From assembly GCA_016873995.1 (NCBI GenBank), contig VGVR01000015.1:1-64000 (forward strand): a stretch of 64,000 nt of DNA. The letters run 5' to 3'. Made by a program: the position numbers and the translations under genes. The notes beneath the pieces are model-generated. The model saw only the letters and a program-made list of their open reading frames with translations. It had not been told where the DNA came from and ran no database searches. Shown one piece after another: positions 36,144 to 44,723 of the stretch. How positions within the stretch are numbered: the stretch's first letter is position 1; every line of letters begins with the position of its first letter. This DNA comes from Gemmatimonadota bacterium (GTDB lineage Bacteria; Gemmatimonadota; Gemmatimonadetes; Longimicrobiales; Gaopeijiaceae).

Positions 36144-38657
36144 ATGGCGCGAGCGCGGAACGTGAGGGAGCGTGCGGGGCACGCGACCCTCGTCGCTGTG
36201 CTGCTCGCTTCGGGTGTCGCCGCCACCCTGCTGGGCGCCCGCCCATCGCCCGTGCCAGCCCCGCACCCGGCGAGCTTCGCGTCCGCGGATCCGGACCAAG
36301 TCGAGTCGATCCTCACCACCTACTGCGTGGGGTGCCACAACGAGCGCCGCCGGAGCGGCGGGCTCGCGCTCGACGCCCTGGACGTGCGCTCGCCCGCGGC
36401 CGACGCCGATCGCTGGGAGCGCGTGATCCTCAAGGTTCGCACGGGCACGATGCCCCCGGGGGGCGAGCCGAGACCCGATCCTGGGCAGTACGACGTGGTG
36501 GCGGAGTGGCTCGAGAAGGAGATCGACCGCGCCGCGGCGCGGGGCACGGCAGATCCGGGCACCACGAACCCGGTGCATCGCCTGAACCGCCTCGAGTACA
36601 ACAACGCCGTCAACGACCTGTTCGGCCTGGACGTCGACGTGCGCTCGCTGCTCCCGGGCGACGAGACCGCGGACGGCAGCTTCGACAACTTCGCGGACGC
36701 GCTCTCGATCACGACCACGCACATGGAGCGTTACCTGTCGGTGGCCAGGCAGGTCACACGCCTCGCCACGGGCCTGCCGCCCACGGCGCCCGCGGTGCTC
36801 ACCTACGAGGTGCCGCTGCACGTCGTGCAGGACCAGCGCCAGGACGAAGAGCTTCCCTTTGGATCCCGAGGGGGCGTCGCGGTGCGCTACGACTTCCCGG
36901 CCGCGGGCGAGTATCTGATCAAAGTGCGGCTGCGCCGGCAGTACCAGGACTACCTCATGGGCATGGGCTGGCCGCAGCTGCTCGACGTTCGCCTCGACGG
37001 CGCGTTGGTCGAGCGCTTCACGGTGGGAGGCGGCGCCCTCGGCTTCCGGCCGGCGGCCGCCAGCTACGCCGGCTCGGGCGAGCCGGGTTCGTTCGGCTCG
37101 CCGGAGTGGGAAGAGTACATGCAGCTCACGGGAGATGCGCACCTCGAGCTGCGAGTGCACGTGGAGGCGGGCCCGCAGGTCATCGGCGTCTCGTTCGTGC
37201 GCGAGCAGTTCGAGCCCGAGGGGCTCCCGCAGCCGCTGCAGCGGGGTCGCGTGCTCACGAACGACCAGATCTATATGGACCGGGCGAGCGTGCACTCGGT
37301 CCAGATCGGCGGGCCGTACGAGACCGAAGCATCCGCAGTGGATACGCCGAGCCGGCGCCACATCTTCGTGTGCCGCCCGGGGGCCGGCGCGTCCGAGGAG
37401 GCGTGCGCGAGCCAGATCCTCTCGCGCATGACGCGCCAAGCGTACCGGCGCTCGGTGACCGAGCAGGACGTGACCTCGCTGCTCGAGTTCTTCCGGCAGG
37501 GGAGGGCGGAGGGAGGGAGCTTCGACGCGGGCATCCAGCTCGCGCTCGAGCGCCTCATCGTGGATCCGGAGTTCCTGCTGCGCATCTCGCGCACGCCGCC
37601 CGGGGTGCATGCCGGCGACGTCTACCGACTCGACGACCTCGAGGTCGCCTCGCGGCTCTCGTTCTTCCTGTGGAGCAGCATTCCGGACGACGAGCTGCTG
37701 ACGCTGGCCGAGCAGGGCCGCCTCACCGAGCCCGCGGTCCTCGACGCGCAGGTGCGCCGGATGCTCGCGGATGAGCGCGCCAGGGAAGCGCTGGTGCAGG
37801 GGTTCGCCTCGCAGTGGCTCAACCTGCGGCTGCTCCCCGAGAAGCTCGCCGACCCCGACAAGTATCCCGACTTCGACGACAGCCTGCTGGACGCGTTCCG
37901 GCAGGAGACCGAGATGCTGGTGGCGAGCACGCTGCTCGAAGACCGCCCCATCCCGGAGCTCCTGAGCGCCGACTACACGTTCGTGAACGAGCGGTTGGCG
38001 CGGTTCTACGGCATCCCCGGCGTCTACGGAAGCCGGCCGCGGCGGGTCGCGCTCCCCGATCCGGAGAAGCGCGGCGGCCTGCTCGGGCACGGCGGGTTGA
38101 TGGCCCTGAGTTCGTATCCCGACCGCACGTCGCCGGTGCTCCGCGGCAAGTGGCTCCTCGACAACATCCTCGGCGCCGACCCGCCGCCGCCCCCGGCCAA
38201 CGTCGACACGAGCCTCGACCAGAGCGGCAGCGTCGCCAACCTCACCATCCGCGAGCGGCTCGACCGCCATCGCGGCGAGCGGCTCTGCATGGGATGTCAC
38301 GCCCTCATCGATCCCCTCGGATTCGCGCTCGAGAACTACGACGCCACCGGGCAGTGGCGGGATCTGGACGAGCGCGGCGAGCCGGTTGATACCCGCGGCA
38401 CGCTCCCGAGCGGGGTCGAGCTGGGCGGCGTGGCGGCCCTCCGCGAGTACTTGCTCGCCAACGACGACCAGTTCGTGCGCACGGTCACCGAGAAGCTGAT
38501 GTCCTACGCGCTCGGCCGTCCGCTCGAGCCCTTCGACCAACCCACCGTGCGGAAGATCGTGCGCGACGCCGAGGGCCAGCAGTATCGTTGGTCCGCGATC
38601 GTGCTCGGCATCGCCCGCAGTCCGGCGTTCCTGTCGCGCCGGGCTCAGGAGATCTAA
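36144..38657 (+). CDS. DUF1592-family exported c-type cytochrome protein
   Basis: GGAGGGAG (36130-36137) precedes the ATG at 36144. A signal peptide (HATLVAVLLASGVAATLLGA) is followed by a cytochrome-like heme motif CVGCH (ILTTYCVGCHNERRRSGG), then the DUF1587 (HRLNRLEYNNAVNDLFGLDV), DUF1595, DUF1592 (RLDDLEVASRLSFFLWSSIP), DUF1588 (SYPDRTSPVLRGKWLLDNIL, with a second CMGCH) and DUF1585 modules in the normal order. Proteins of this architecture are abundant in Planctomycetes, Verrucomicrobia and Acidobacteria and are linked to polymer or organic-matter use, but no reaction is proven. It is paired with the DUF1552 gene downstream, as usual. Confidence 0.88.
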   Translation: MARARNVRERAGHATLVAVLLASGVAATLLGARPSPVPAPHPASFASADPDQVESILTTYCVGCHNERRRSGGLALDALDVRSPAADADRWERVILKVRTGTMPPGGEPRPDPGQYDVVAEWLEKEIDRAAARGTADPGTTNPVHRLNRLEYNNAVNDLFGLDVDVRSLLPGDETADGSFDNFADALSITTTHMERYLSVARQVTRLATGLPPTAPAVLTYEVPLHVVQDQRQDEELPFGSRGGVAVRYDFPAAGEYLIKVRLRRQYQDYLMGMGWPQLLDVRLDGALVERFTVGGGALGFRPAAASYAGSGEPGSFGSPEWEEYMQLTGDAHLELRVHVEAGPQVIGVSFVREQFEPEGLPQPLQRGRVLTNDQIYMDRASVHSVQIGGPYETEASAVDTPSRRHIFVCRPGAGASEEACASQILSRMTRQAYRRSVTEQDVTSLLEFFRQGRAEGGSFDAGIQLALERLIVDPEFLLRISRTPPGVHAGDVYRLDDLEVASRLSFFLWSSIPDDELLTLAEQGRLTEPAVLDAQVRRMLADERAREALVQGFASQWLNLRLLPEKLADPDKYPDFDDSLLDAFRQETEMLVASTLLEDRPIPELLSADYTFVNERLARFYGIPGVYGSRPRRVALPDPEKRGGLLGHGGLMALSSYPDRTSPVLRGKWLLDNILGADPPPPPANVDTSLDQSGSVANLTIRERLDRHRGERLCMGCHALIDPLGFALENYDATGQWRDLDERGEPVDTRGTLPSGVELGGVAALREYLLANDDQFVRTVTEKLMSYALGRPLEPFDQPTVRKIVRDAEGQQYRWSAIVLGIARSPAFLSRRAQEI

Positions 38658-38696
38658 CATGTCCATCACTACGGCCACCCCCTCGGGAGTCGCTCC

Positions 38697-40037
38697 ATGA
38701 CGACGTTCCTCACCGGGTCAGCAATGCCCCGCCGCACCATGCTGAAGGGGCTCGGTGCTAGCCTCGCGCTCCCCCTCCTCGACGCCATGGTCCCGACCGG
38801 CCTCCGCGGCCTGTCAGCGGCCACGCCCGTGCACCGGTTCCAGACGTTCTACGTGCCCAACGGCATGGCGATGGACTACTGGACCCCGCAGGTCGTCGGG
38901 CGCGCCTTCGAGCTCACGCCGGTCCTCGAGCCGCTCGCGGCGTTCCGCGAGCAGATGCTCGTGCTCTCCGGCCTACGCGCGAACTGGGTGCAGATCCACG
39001 CGGGCGCGTCGGGGTCGTTCCTCACGGGTATCCCGCAGGGCGGCCGAACGGAGACCGAGATCTTCGCGGACGTCTCCATGGATCAGCTGCTCGCGCGCGA
39101 GTTCGGACGCGAGACGCAGGTGGCCTCGCTCGAGCTCTCCATGGATGCCCCGGCCAACGCCGGCGCGTGCAGCAGCAACCTGAGCTGCGTCTACACGCAC
39201 ACGCTCTCCTGGCTCGGTCCGCATCAGCCGCTCCCCACCGAGTACAACCCACGCGCCGTGTTCGAGAGGCTCTTCGGCGACGCGGGCTCCACGGAGCGCG
39301 GCGCGCGCGAGGAGCGGCTCCGGCAGCAACGCAGCATCCTCGACTCGGTCAACGACAAGCTGCGCATGCTGAGCATCCAGCTCGGCGGCGAGGACCAGGC
39401 CAAGGTCGAGCAGTACACCGAGGCGATCCGGGACATCGAGCGGCGCATCCAGCGCGCCGAGTCGCAGATCGATCTCGAGCTCCCCGAGTTCCCGCAGCCC
39501 GAGGGCGCGCCCGCCGAGTTCGAGGACCACTTCGAGCTCATGATGGACTTGCAGCTGGTGGCGCTGCAGGCCGACCTGACGCGCGTGATCACGTTCATGA
39601 TCGGCAAAGAGCAGAGCCCTAGGCCCTATCCGCAGATCGGCGTGCCGGAAGCGCACCATCCGCTCTCGCACCACAACGACCAGCCCGAGCTGGTCGAGCG
39701 CATGTCGCGCATCAACCGGTACCACACCGAGCTGTTCGCCAGGTACCTCGGCAAGCTGCGCGCGACACCCGACGGAGACGGCAACCTGCTCGACTCCATG
39801 ACACTCCTCTACGGCTCGGGCATCTCGAACAGCACACGCCACTCCGGCAACAACCTGCCGCTCCTCCTGGTCGGCGGTGGGGCAGGTACCCTGCGTGGTG
39901 GGCGCCACCTCCAATACGACGACGAGCCCGGCATGGCCAACCTGCTCGTCACGCTCATGGACAAGATGGGCGTGTCCGTCGACCACATCGGCGCGAGCGA
40001 CGGGTCGGTCGAGCTCGACACTCTGGCGGACATGTGA
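38697..40037 (+). CDS. Tat-exported DUF1552 protein
   Basis: A twin-arginine signal, PRRTMLKGLGASLALPLLDA, starts at about residue 11. The body (FQTFYVPNGMAMDYWTPQVV, AGASGSFLTGIPQG, ACSSNLSCVYTHTLSWLG, HHPLSHHNDQPELVERMSRI, LLYGSGISNSTRHSGNNLPL) is a complete DUF1552 domain, which structurally resembles the sulfatase/alkaline phosphatase-like DUF1501 group. Its many conserved His and Asp residues suggest a metal enzyme. It lies 39 bp after the DUF1592 gene; Tat export implies a folded, perhaps metal-loaded, product acting with the DUF1592 cytochrome outside the membrane. Confidence 0.88.
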   Translation: MTTFLTGSAMPRRTMLKGLGASLALPLLDAMVPTGLRGLSAATPVHRFQTFYVPNGMAMDYWTPQVVGRAFELTPVLEPLAAFREQMLVLSGLRANWVQIHAGASGSFLTGIPQGGRTETEIFADVSMDQLLAREFGRETQVASLELSMDAPANAGACSSNLSCVYTHTLSWLGPHQPLPTEYNPRAVFERLFGDAGSTERGAREERLRQQRSILDSVNDKLRMLSIQLGGEDQAKVEQYTEAIRDIERRIQRAESQIDLELPEFPQPEGAPAEFEDHFELMMDLQLVALQADLTRVITFMIGKEQSPRPYPQIGVPEAHHPLSHHNDQPELVERMSRINRYHTELFARYLGKLRATPDGDGNLLDSMTLLYGSGISNSTRHSGNNLPLLLVGGGAGTLRGGRHLQYDDEPGMANLLVTLMDKMGVSVDHIGASDGSVELDTLADM

Positions 40038-41386
40038 GGCACCCGAGCGTGCGGGCGGCCGCGCTCGCGCTCCTCGTGTGTCTGCTCGGCGCGCGGAGCA
40101 CCCAGCTGCCGCCTTTGGTGGAAGCAGCCAGAACGCAGGACTGGGACGGCGTGCGGCGGCTGCTCGAGGCGGGAGCAGACGTGCGCGCGACCGCGCCGGA
40201 CGGAGCCACCGCGCTGCACTGGGCCGCCTACTGGGACAACGCGGACGCCGCGGCGCGCCTCGTCCGGGCGGGTGCGCCCGTGAACGCCGCCAACGATCTC
40301 GGCGCCACCCCCCTCTGGAACGCGAGTATGAACGGGAGCGCCCCCATGGTGCGTGCCCTGCTTGCCGCCGGAGCCGATCCGAACCTCGCGCTCTTCTCGG
40401 GCGAGACGTCCGTCATGACCGCGGCCAGGACCGGCGTCCCCGAGGTGCTCGAGCTCCTCCTCGCCGCCGGTGCCGACCCGAACGCGAGCGGGACGCGCGG
40501 CCAGACCGCGCTCATGTGGGCGGCGTCGCAGGGACATGCCGAGGCCGTGCGCGTGCTCCTGGCGCATGGAGCCGACGTGCGTGCGCGCTCCGAGACCTGG
40601 AGCCAGGTCATGGCCGTGCCGCCGCATGCCGACCCGGCCAACCAGCAGGACGTGCCCCACGGCGGCAACACCGCGCTCCTGTTCGCGGCCCGGGTAGGCG
40701 ACGTGCCGTCTGCGCGGCTTCTCATCGAGGCCGGCTCGGACCTCGACGCCGAGGATGCGTGGGGCCTGACGTCGACCGTGCTCGCCGCGCACTCCGGCTT
40801 CGGTGAGCTCCTCCAGCTCCTCCTCGATGCGGGCGCGAACCCCAACCTGGCGCGGGCAGGGTTCTCACCGCTCCACCTCGCCGTCCTGCGGCGAGACGAG
40901 GCAGCCGCGCGCATGTTGCTCGCGCACGGCGCCGACCCCAACGCGCGCATCACCAACTGGACGCCCACGCGCAGGGCCTCGGCCGACTGGAGCATCCACC
41001 CGTCGTTGGTGGGGGCCACCCCGTTCTGGCTCGCCGCGCGGCTGAGCCAGCCCCAGACCATGCGGCTCCTCGCCGAGCACGGCGCTGACCCGCGCTTCGT
41101 GCACCACGTGCGCTACGTGGGCAACGCCGGCTCGTTCGGTTCGGAGTGGAAGGAGGAGGCGAGCACCGCCCTCATGGCGGCCGTCGGCATGGGCGGACCC
41201 AACGGCCTCGCGTTCGTGGAGCCGCCTCGCCGAGACGTTCCGGCCCTCGCGCTCGAGGCGGCCAGAGTCGCGGTCGAGCTCGGCGTCGACGTGAGCGCCG
41301 TCGACCTCGAGGGCCGCAACGCCATCGAGGGATCCCGCTACGAGGCGATCGTCGAGTACTTGACCGGACTCACCGCCGGCCGCTGA
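40034..41386 (+). CDS. Exported ankyrin-repeat protein
   Basis: The GTG at 40034 overlaps the DUF1552 stop (GTGA), so translation is coupled. After a signal peptide (RAAALALLVCLLGARSTQLP) come about nine ankyrin repeats, with consensus pieces such as LHWAAYWDNADAAARLVRAG, LMWAASQGHAEAVRVLLAHG and LHLAVLRRDEAAARMLLAHG, each ending in GADPN-type turns. The C-terminal repeat block includes an insertion (NWTPTRRASADWSIHPSLVG). It should act as a periplasmic protein-binding scaffold, most simply for the two upstream proteins. The DUF1592-DUF1552-ankyrin trio recurs in related phyla. Confidence 0.85.
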   Translation: MRHPSVRAAALALLVCLLGARSTQLPPLVEAARTQDWDGVRRLLEAGADVRATAPDGATALHWAAYWDNADAAARLVRAGAPVNAANDLGATPLWNASMNGSAPMVRALLAAGADPNLALFSGETSVMTAARTGVPEVLELLLAAGADPNASGTRGQTALMWAASQGHAEAVRVLLAHGADVRARSETWSQVMAVPPHADPANQQDVPHGGNTALLFAARVGDVPSARLLIEAGSDLDAEDAWGLTSTVLAAHSGFGELLQLLLDAGANPNLARAGFSPLHLAVLRRDEAAARMLLAHGADPNARITNWTPTRRASADWSIHPSLVGATPFWLAARLSQPQTMRLLAEHGADPRFVHHVRYVGNAGSFGSEWKEEASTALMAAVGMGGPNGLAFVEPPRRDVPALALEAARVAVELGVDVSAVDLEGRNAIEGSRYEAIVEYLTGLTAGR

Positions 41387-41407
41387 CGCACGCGGCGCGG
41401 ACGACGC

Positions 41408-42259
41408 CTACGGGCGCGCCTCCGCTGCCGCTGCCGACGAGCGCGCCGCGTTCCACCCCCGCTCGAGCAGCTTCGCGTCTCCGAGCTTCTCCGCCCAGCC
41501 CGCGAAGTCAGCACGCGGCCCGCGCCAGCGTAGCTCCTCCACGTCGTCGAAGAGCGCGGCGTCCGTGCGCAGCGTGGCCAGCCGCTTGAAGAGCAGGGCG
41601 TCCTCGCGACTCGCCCCGAGCACCCCGGGCGGGAACGACTCCAGCGGCCCGTGCTGTGTGATCAGCTGCGCGGCCGTGACCCGCCCGATCCCGCGTACGC
41701 CCGGATAGCCGTCCTGCGCGTCGCCCACCAGGGCGAGGAAGTCCGGGATGTGCTCCGGTGCCACGCCGAACTTCTTGCGCACGCCGTCCACGTCCAGGAC
41801 CTGGTTGCCGCGGCGGATCACCTGCACGACGCGCGCGGCGCGCACACACTGCGCCAGGTCCTTGTCGTTCGCCCAGATGCACACCTTCTGCACGCGCGGG
41901 TCCGCGGCCGAGAGCTGCGCCGCCGAAGCCAGGCCATCGTCGGCCTCCAGCTCGACCATCGGCCAGACCACGATGCCCATCGCACCCAGGGCTTGCTCCA
42001 GAGGGTGGAACTGCGCCCAGAGAGAGCGCTCGATCCCCTCGCCCGTCTTGTACTCCGGCCAGAGATCGTTGCGGAACGACTCGATCACGTGGTCCGTGGC
42101 GACGCCGACGTGCGTGGCGCCCTGCTCGATCATCTCCAGCACCGAGTGCAGCACGCCGACCACGGCGCCGAAGCGCGCAGTCTCCGGCTTCTCGAACCGT
42201 TTCCGCCCGTAGAACTGGCGAAAGAGCTCGTACGTGCCGTCGATCAGGTGGACGATCAT
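41408..42259 (-). CDS. Stand-alone 5'-3' exonuclease (FEN-like, Pol I N-domain family)
   Basis: MIVHLIDGTYELFRQFYGRK starts a 283-residue PIN/FEN-type nuclease. Acidic ligands are seen in LIDGTYELFR, ELEADDGLASAAQLS and IWANDKDLAQCV, and the H3TH DNA-binding region is DFLALVGDAQDGYPGVRGIG followed by RVTAAQLITQHG. It lacks polymerase and 3'-5' domains, so it is a separate flap/RNA-primer exonuclease. It diverges from the tyrosine recombinase 68 bp away. It could serve replication and repair, or belong to the neighbouring mobile region. Confidence 0.85.
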   Translation of the reverse strand: MIVHLIDGTYELFRQFYGRKRFEKPETARFGAVVGVLHSVLEMIEQGATHVGVATDHVIESFRNDLWPEYKTGEGIERSLWAQFHPLEQALGAMGIVVWPMVELEADDGLASAAQLSAADPRVQKVCIWANDKDLAQCVRAARVVQVIRRGNQVLDVDGVRKKFGVAPEHIPDFLALVGDAQDGYPGVRGIGRVTAAQLITQHGPLESFPPGVLGASREDALLFKRLATLRTDAALFDDVEELRWRGPRADFAGWAEKLGDAKLLERGWNAARSSAAAAEARP

Positions 42260-42327
42260 CAGGGAAGCTCACGCGGATCGACCCATTCAGCCATCGCAGT
42301 GCCCCTCCCGATCACCAGGTTGGTGGC

Positions 42328-43599
42328 ATGAGCACCGACTTCATCGTGTCGATCCGGGTGCGCGAGGGGAGGGCCGAGATCGCACTCCGCGGCGAGTATC
42401 GCGGTGCCCCCTTGGACGCCGTCCGCTCCCTTCCGGGGCGAAAATGGGATCTGCTCCGACGAGTCTGGGTCGTCCCGCGACCCGACCAGGTCATCGCGAC
42501 CCTGAGGAACCGGCTCGGGGAGGAGCACGTCCAGGTCTCGGGGGAGGTGAGCCCGACGCTTCGAGTGCCCCAGCGCCCGAGCGCTCCCGGTGAGCCCCAG
42601 GCCGGCACCGCAGTCGCTCCGGGCGCTCCGGGGGAGCACCGGGCCGGCACCGCAGTCGCTCCGGCCGCTCCGGCTGACGCGGGTTCTCGAGCCGCTGCCG
42701 CGCACCCTGCTGCCCCAGTCCCTCCGGCCGCCGCAGAAATGCCGGGGGCGCCCGGCGATCCCCTCGATCGTGTCCGGGTGGCGCTCACCCTGCGCGGGTA
42801 CAGCCCGCGGACCCGCAAGGTCTACCTCGGGCACTTGCGTCGGTTCATCGCGTGGTGCGGCGGAGACGTGGCGCGCGTTCCTGAGGAAGCCGCCGCACAG
42901 TGTCAGGCCTACCTGATCGAGCTCGCCGACCGGCGAGAGGTGTCGCGGAGCTATCAGAATCAGGTCGTGAGCGCCATGCGCTTCCTGTGTGAGTCCGTGC
43001 TGGGTCAGCCTGCGCTCGCGCTCCGTGTGCCCCGTCCCAAGAGGGATAGACGGCTGCCGGCCGTGCTGAGTCCCGGCGAGGTGATGCGCCTACTCACGCG
43101 GGCCCGCAACCCCAAACATCGCGCGCTCCTGATGCTCCTCTACTCGGCAGGCCTCAGGGTGGGAGATGTCGTGCGCTTGAAGGCGGCGGACCTCGATGTC
43201 GCGCGCGGGCTCGTGCGCGTGCGGAGGGGGAAGGGGGACAAGGATCGATACACCCTGCTTTCCAAGCGTGCCCTCGAGGCCGTTCAGATCTATCTGGCAG
43301 CCTATCCCACGGAGGAGTGGCGCTTCCCCGGTGCCCGCCCCGAGCGACACCTCACGTCCCGCACCGTCCAGCACGTCCTCAAGAGAGTGGCCAAGCAGGC
43401 GGGTCTGCCCAAGGAGGTCACGACGCACACCCTGCGGCACAGTTTCGCGACCCACCTGTTGGAAGGCGGCACGAATCTGCGCGTCATCCAGGAGCTCCTC
43501 GGCCATCAGAGCGCACGCACCACGCAGATTTACACCCACGTGGCCAACTCCACTCTGGAAGCCGTCCGCAGCCCCATCGACAACCTCGAGGAGCGCTAG
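42328..43599 (+). CDS. Tyrosine recombinase with unusual N-terminal module
   Basis: The ATG at 42328 opens a 423-residue protein. Residues 1-75 (FIVSIRVREGRAEIALRGEY, GRKWDLLRRVWVVPRPDQVI) form a small module resembling HARP-type nucleic-acid-binding repeats, followed by a Pro/Ala linker to about residue 145. A SAM-like core-binding domain (RVALTLRGYSPRTRKVYLGH) and a catalytic domain follow with R277 (SAGLRVGDVV), K302-305 (RGKGDKDRY), H367-x-x-R370 (THTLRHSF), H393 (LLGHQSARTT) and Y402 (IYTHV), so it looks active. The end VRSPIDNL resembles IntI, but the IntI-specific insertion between K and HxxR is absent. Downstream are repeats and an attC-like palindrome. Confidence 0.85.
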   Translation: MSTDFIVSIRVREGRAEIALRGEYRGAPLDAVRSLPGRKWDLLRRVWVVPRPDQVIATLRNRLGEEHVQVSGEVSPTLRVPQRPSAPGEPQAGTAVAPGAPGEHRAGTAVAPAAPADAGSRAAAAHPAAPVPPAAAEMPGAPGDPLDRVRVALTLRGYSPRTRKVYLGHLRRFIAWCGGDVARVPEEAAAQCQAYLIELADRREVSRSYQNQVVSAMRFLCESVLGQPALALRVPRPKRDRRLPAVLSPGEVMRLLTRARNPKHRALLMLLYSAGLRVGDVVRLKAADLDVARGLVRVRRGKGDKDRYTLLSKRALEAVQIYLAAYPTEEWRFPGARPERHLTSRTVQHVLKRVAKQAGLPKEVTTHTLRHSFATHLLEGGTNLRVIQELLGHQSARTTQIYTHVANSTLEAVRSPIDNLEER

Positions 43600-43831
43600 G
43601 GCACGCAGCCTAACGCCCACGCGACTAGCTTGCGTCGCGACAGTGGGCGGTCAAACTTGGCGGGCAGGCCCGCGGGCGCGACACCCGCCCAATTAACCCG
43701 AAACGCCACGGCCACAACCCCCGGGGCCGATGGAGCCACAGCACACCGGTTCCATCCCCAATAGGGAGTTATCCGAAACGGGCACGACCGTATGTGGTTC
43801 GGTCGGCGCCGAACTTCAACCGCATCAGTTG

Positions 43832-44095
43832 CGCGCCGCTCGATGGTCCAAGTCAGCAGGCGCAATGGCGCCCCTCAGGGTCAGTGAGACGATCGTGATC
43901 CTAGCGCGCGGCTGCGCTTCACTTGGGTCGATGATGTCCGTTTCTGGCTCGTGCGGCACCTCGTCGTTCGGCGCCTGGGCCGGCGCCGGATTCCAGCAGC
44001 TTCTTCGCGCCGCTCGATCGTCCAAGTCATCGACCGCAATGGCGCCCCTCAGATCCAGAGTGAGGGCGATACGTTCTCGAGCGGCGCCTCCCCGA
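43832..44095. repeat. Diverged direct repeat, 174-bp period
   Basis: CGCGCCGCTCGAT(G/C)GTCCAAG starts at 43832 and 44006, and GCAATGGCGCCCCTCAG occurs exactly at 43862 and 44036. Copies are about 60 bp well matched, with weaker similarity on both sides (GGCGCC blocks upstream, CAGTGAG/CAGAGTGAG downstream). They lie 230-500 bp after the recombinase. The 43600-44720 interval has no credible coding sequence; long ORFs here are low-complexity readings of the repeats. Confidence 0.75.
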
Positions 44096-44405
44096 CGGCC
44101 GTTGCCATGCAATGTGGGCTCTGTGCCGCGTCGGGAGTCCGGCGCCTGCCATCGAGTCTTCACGTATATCCTTGTGCCTCGGTCGAGTGTTTGGGTCGGC
44201 GGTTTGGGCGGCTGCCGTCGGCGGATGTACGTGATGGGAGGCGCGCGTACGTATTTCGACTCGTCGACGCTCGTGCCGCGGAGATCTCGGTGGACTCGTC
44301 TCGCGCCTTGATGAGGACCGCGCCGCGACCGGGTCGCACGCCGACGACCGGCTCCTGGGCGAGCGAAGGAAGTTGGGTGCGTATGGCTGATAAGGTGCCC
44401 GCATC

Positions 44406-44566
44406 GTATAACAATGTGGTTCGCGCCTCCGCGCGCCTGCGGCGCGCTCCGGAGTACACGGCGCATAGTTTCTGGTGCGCGGTGGACGGTGAGGGCGTAG
44501 TTTGGCGGTACATGGCTCGGAGCCGTTCGTGCCTGGCGCCGCGTCGCGAACCTCTGAACGTTATAC
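44406..44566 (+). repeat. attC-like palindromic recombination site candidate
   Basis: The left arm is GTATAAC (44406-44412), AATGT, GGTTCGCG (44418-44425); the right arm is CGCGAACC (44545-44552), TCTGAAC, GTTATAC (44560-44566). The two 7-bp ends and the two 8-bp inner boxes are perfect inverted complements with 5- and 7-nt spacers, the R''-L''...L'-R' layout of integron attC sites. The 119-nt centre contains a further hairpin (GCGCGCC-TGC-GGCGCGC, 44431-44447). R boxes deviate from GTTRRRY at one position, and total length (161 bp) is long. A GCCTAAC box at 43609-43615, just after the recombinase, is another R''-like sequence. Confidence 0.5.
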
Positions 44567-44723
44567 GACAGTTGACTCCATGGACGATACGCCTGGTGAG
44601 CCGAGGTAGGCGGCGGCACATTGTCGCTCTGCCAGCTGGGTCCGCGCCGCGGCGAGGGCCTCGCCTGATGGCCATCGGATCCACAAGGCAGTCAGAACCT
44701 CCCACCCCATCTCGCACACATTC

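Noticed and set aside
35499-38678. A 1059-codon open frame on the minus strand opposite the DUF1592 gene
   Set aside because: It is a GC-driven antisense shadow: composition is Arg/Ala/Leu-rich without motifs, while the plus strand encodes a full multi-domain family protein.
42328-43599. Calling the recombinase a classical integron integrase (intI)
   Set aside because: The IntI-specific insertion between the catalytic Lys and HxxR regions is absent and the N-terminal module is foreign to IntI; only the VRSPIDNL tail is similar.
43730-44311. A 193-codon plus-strand ORF with internally repeated peptides downstream of the recombinase
   Set aside because: The peptide repeats simply mirror the 174-bp DNA repeat, readings exist in several frames on both strands, and there is no ribosome-binding site or domain.
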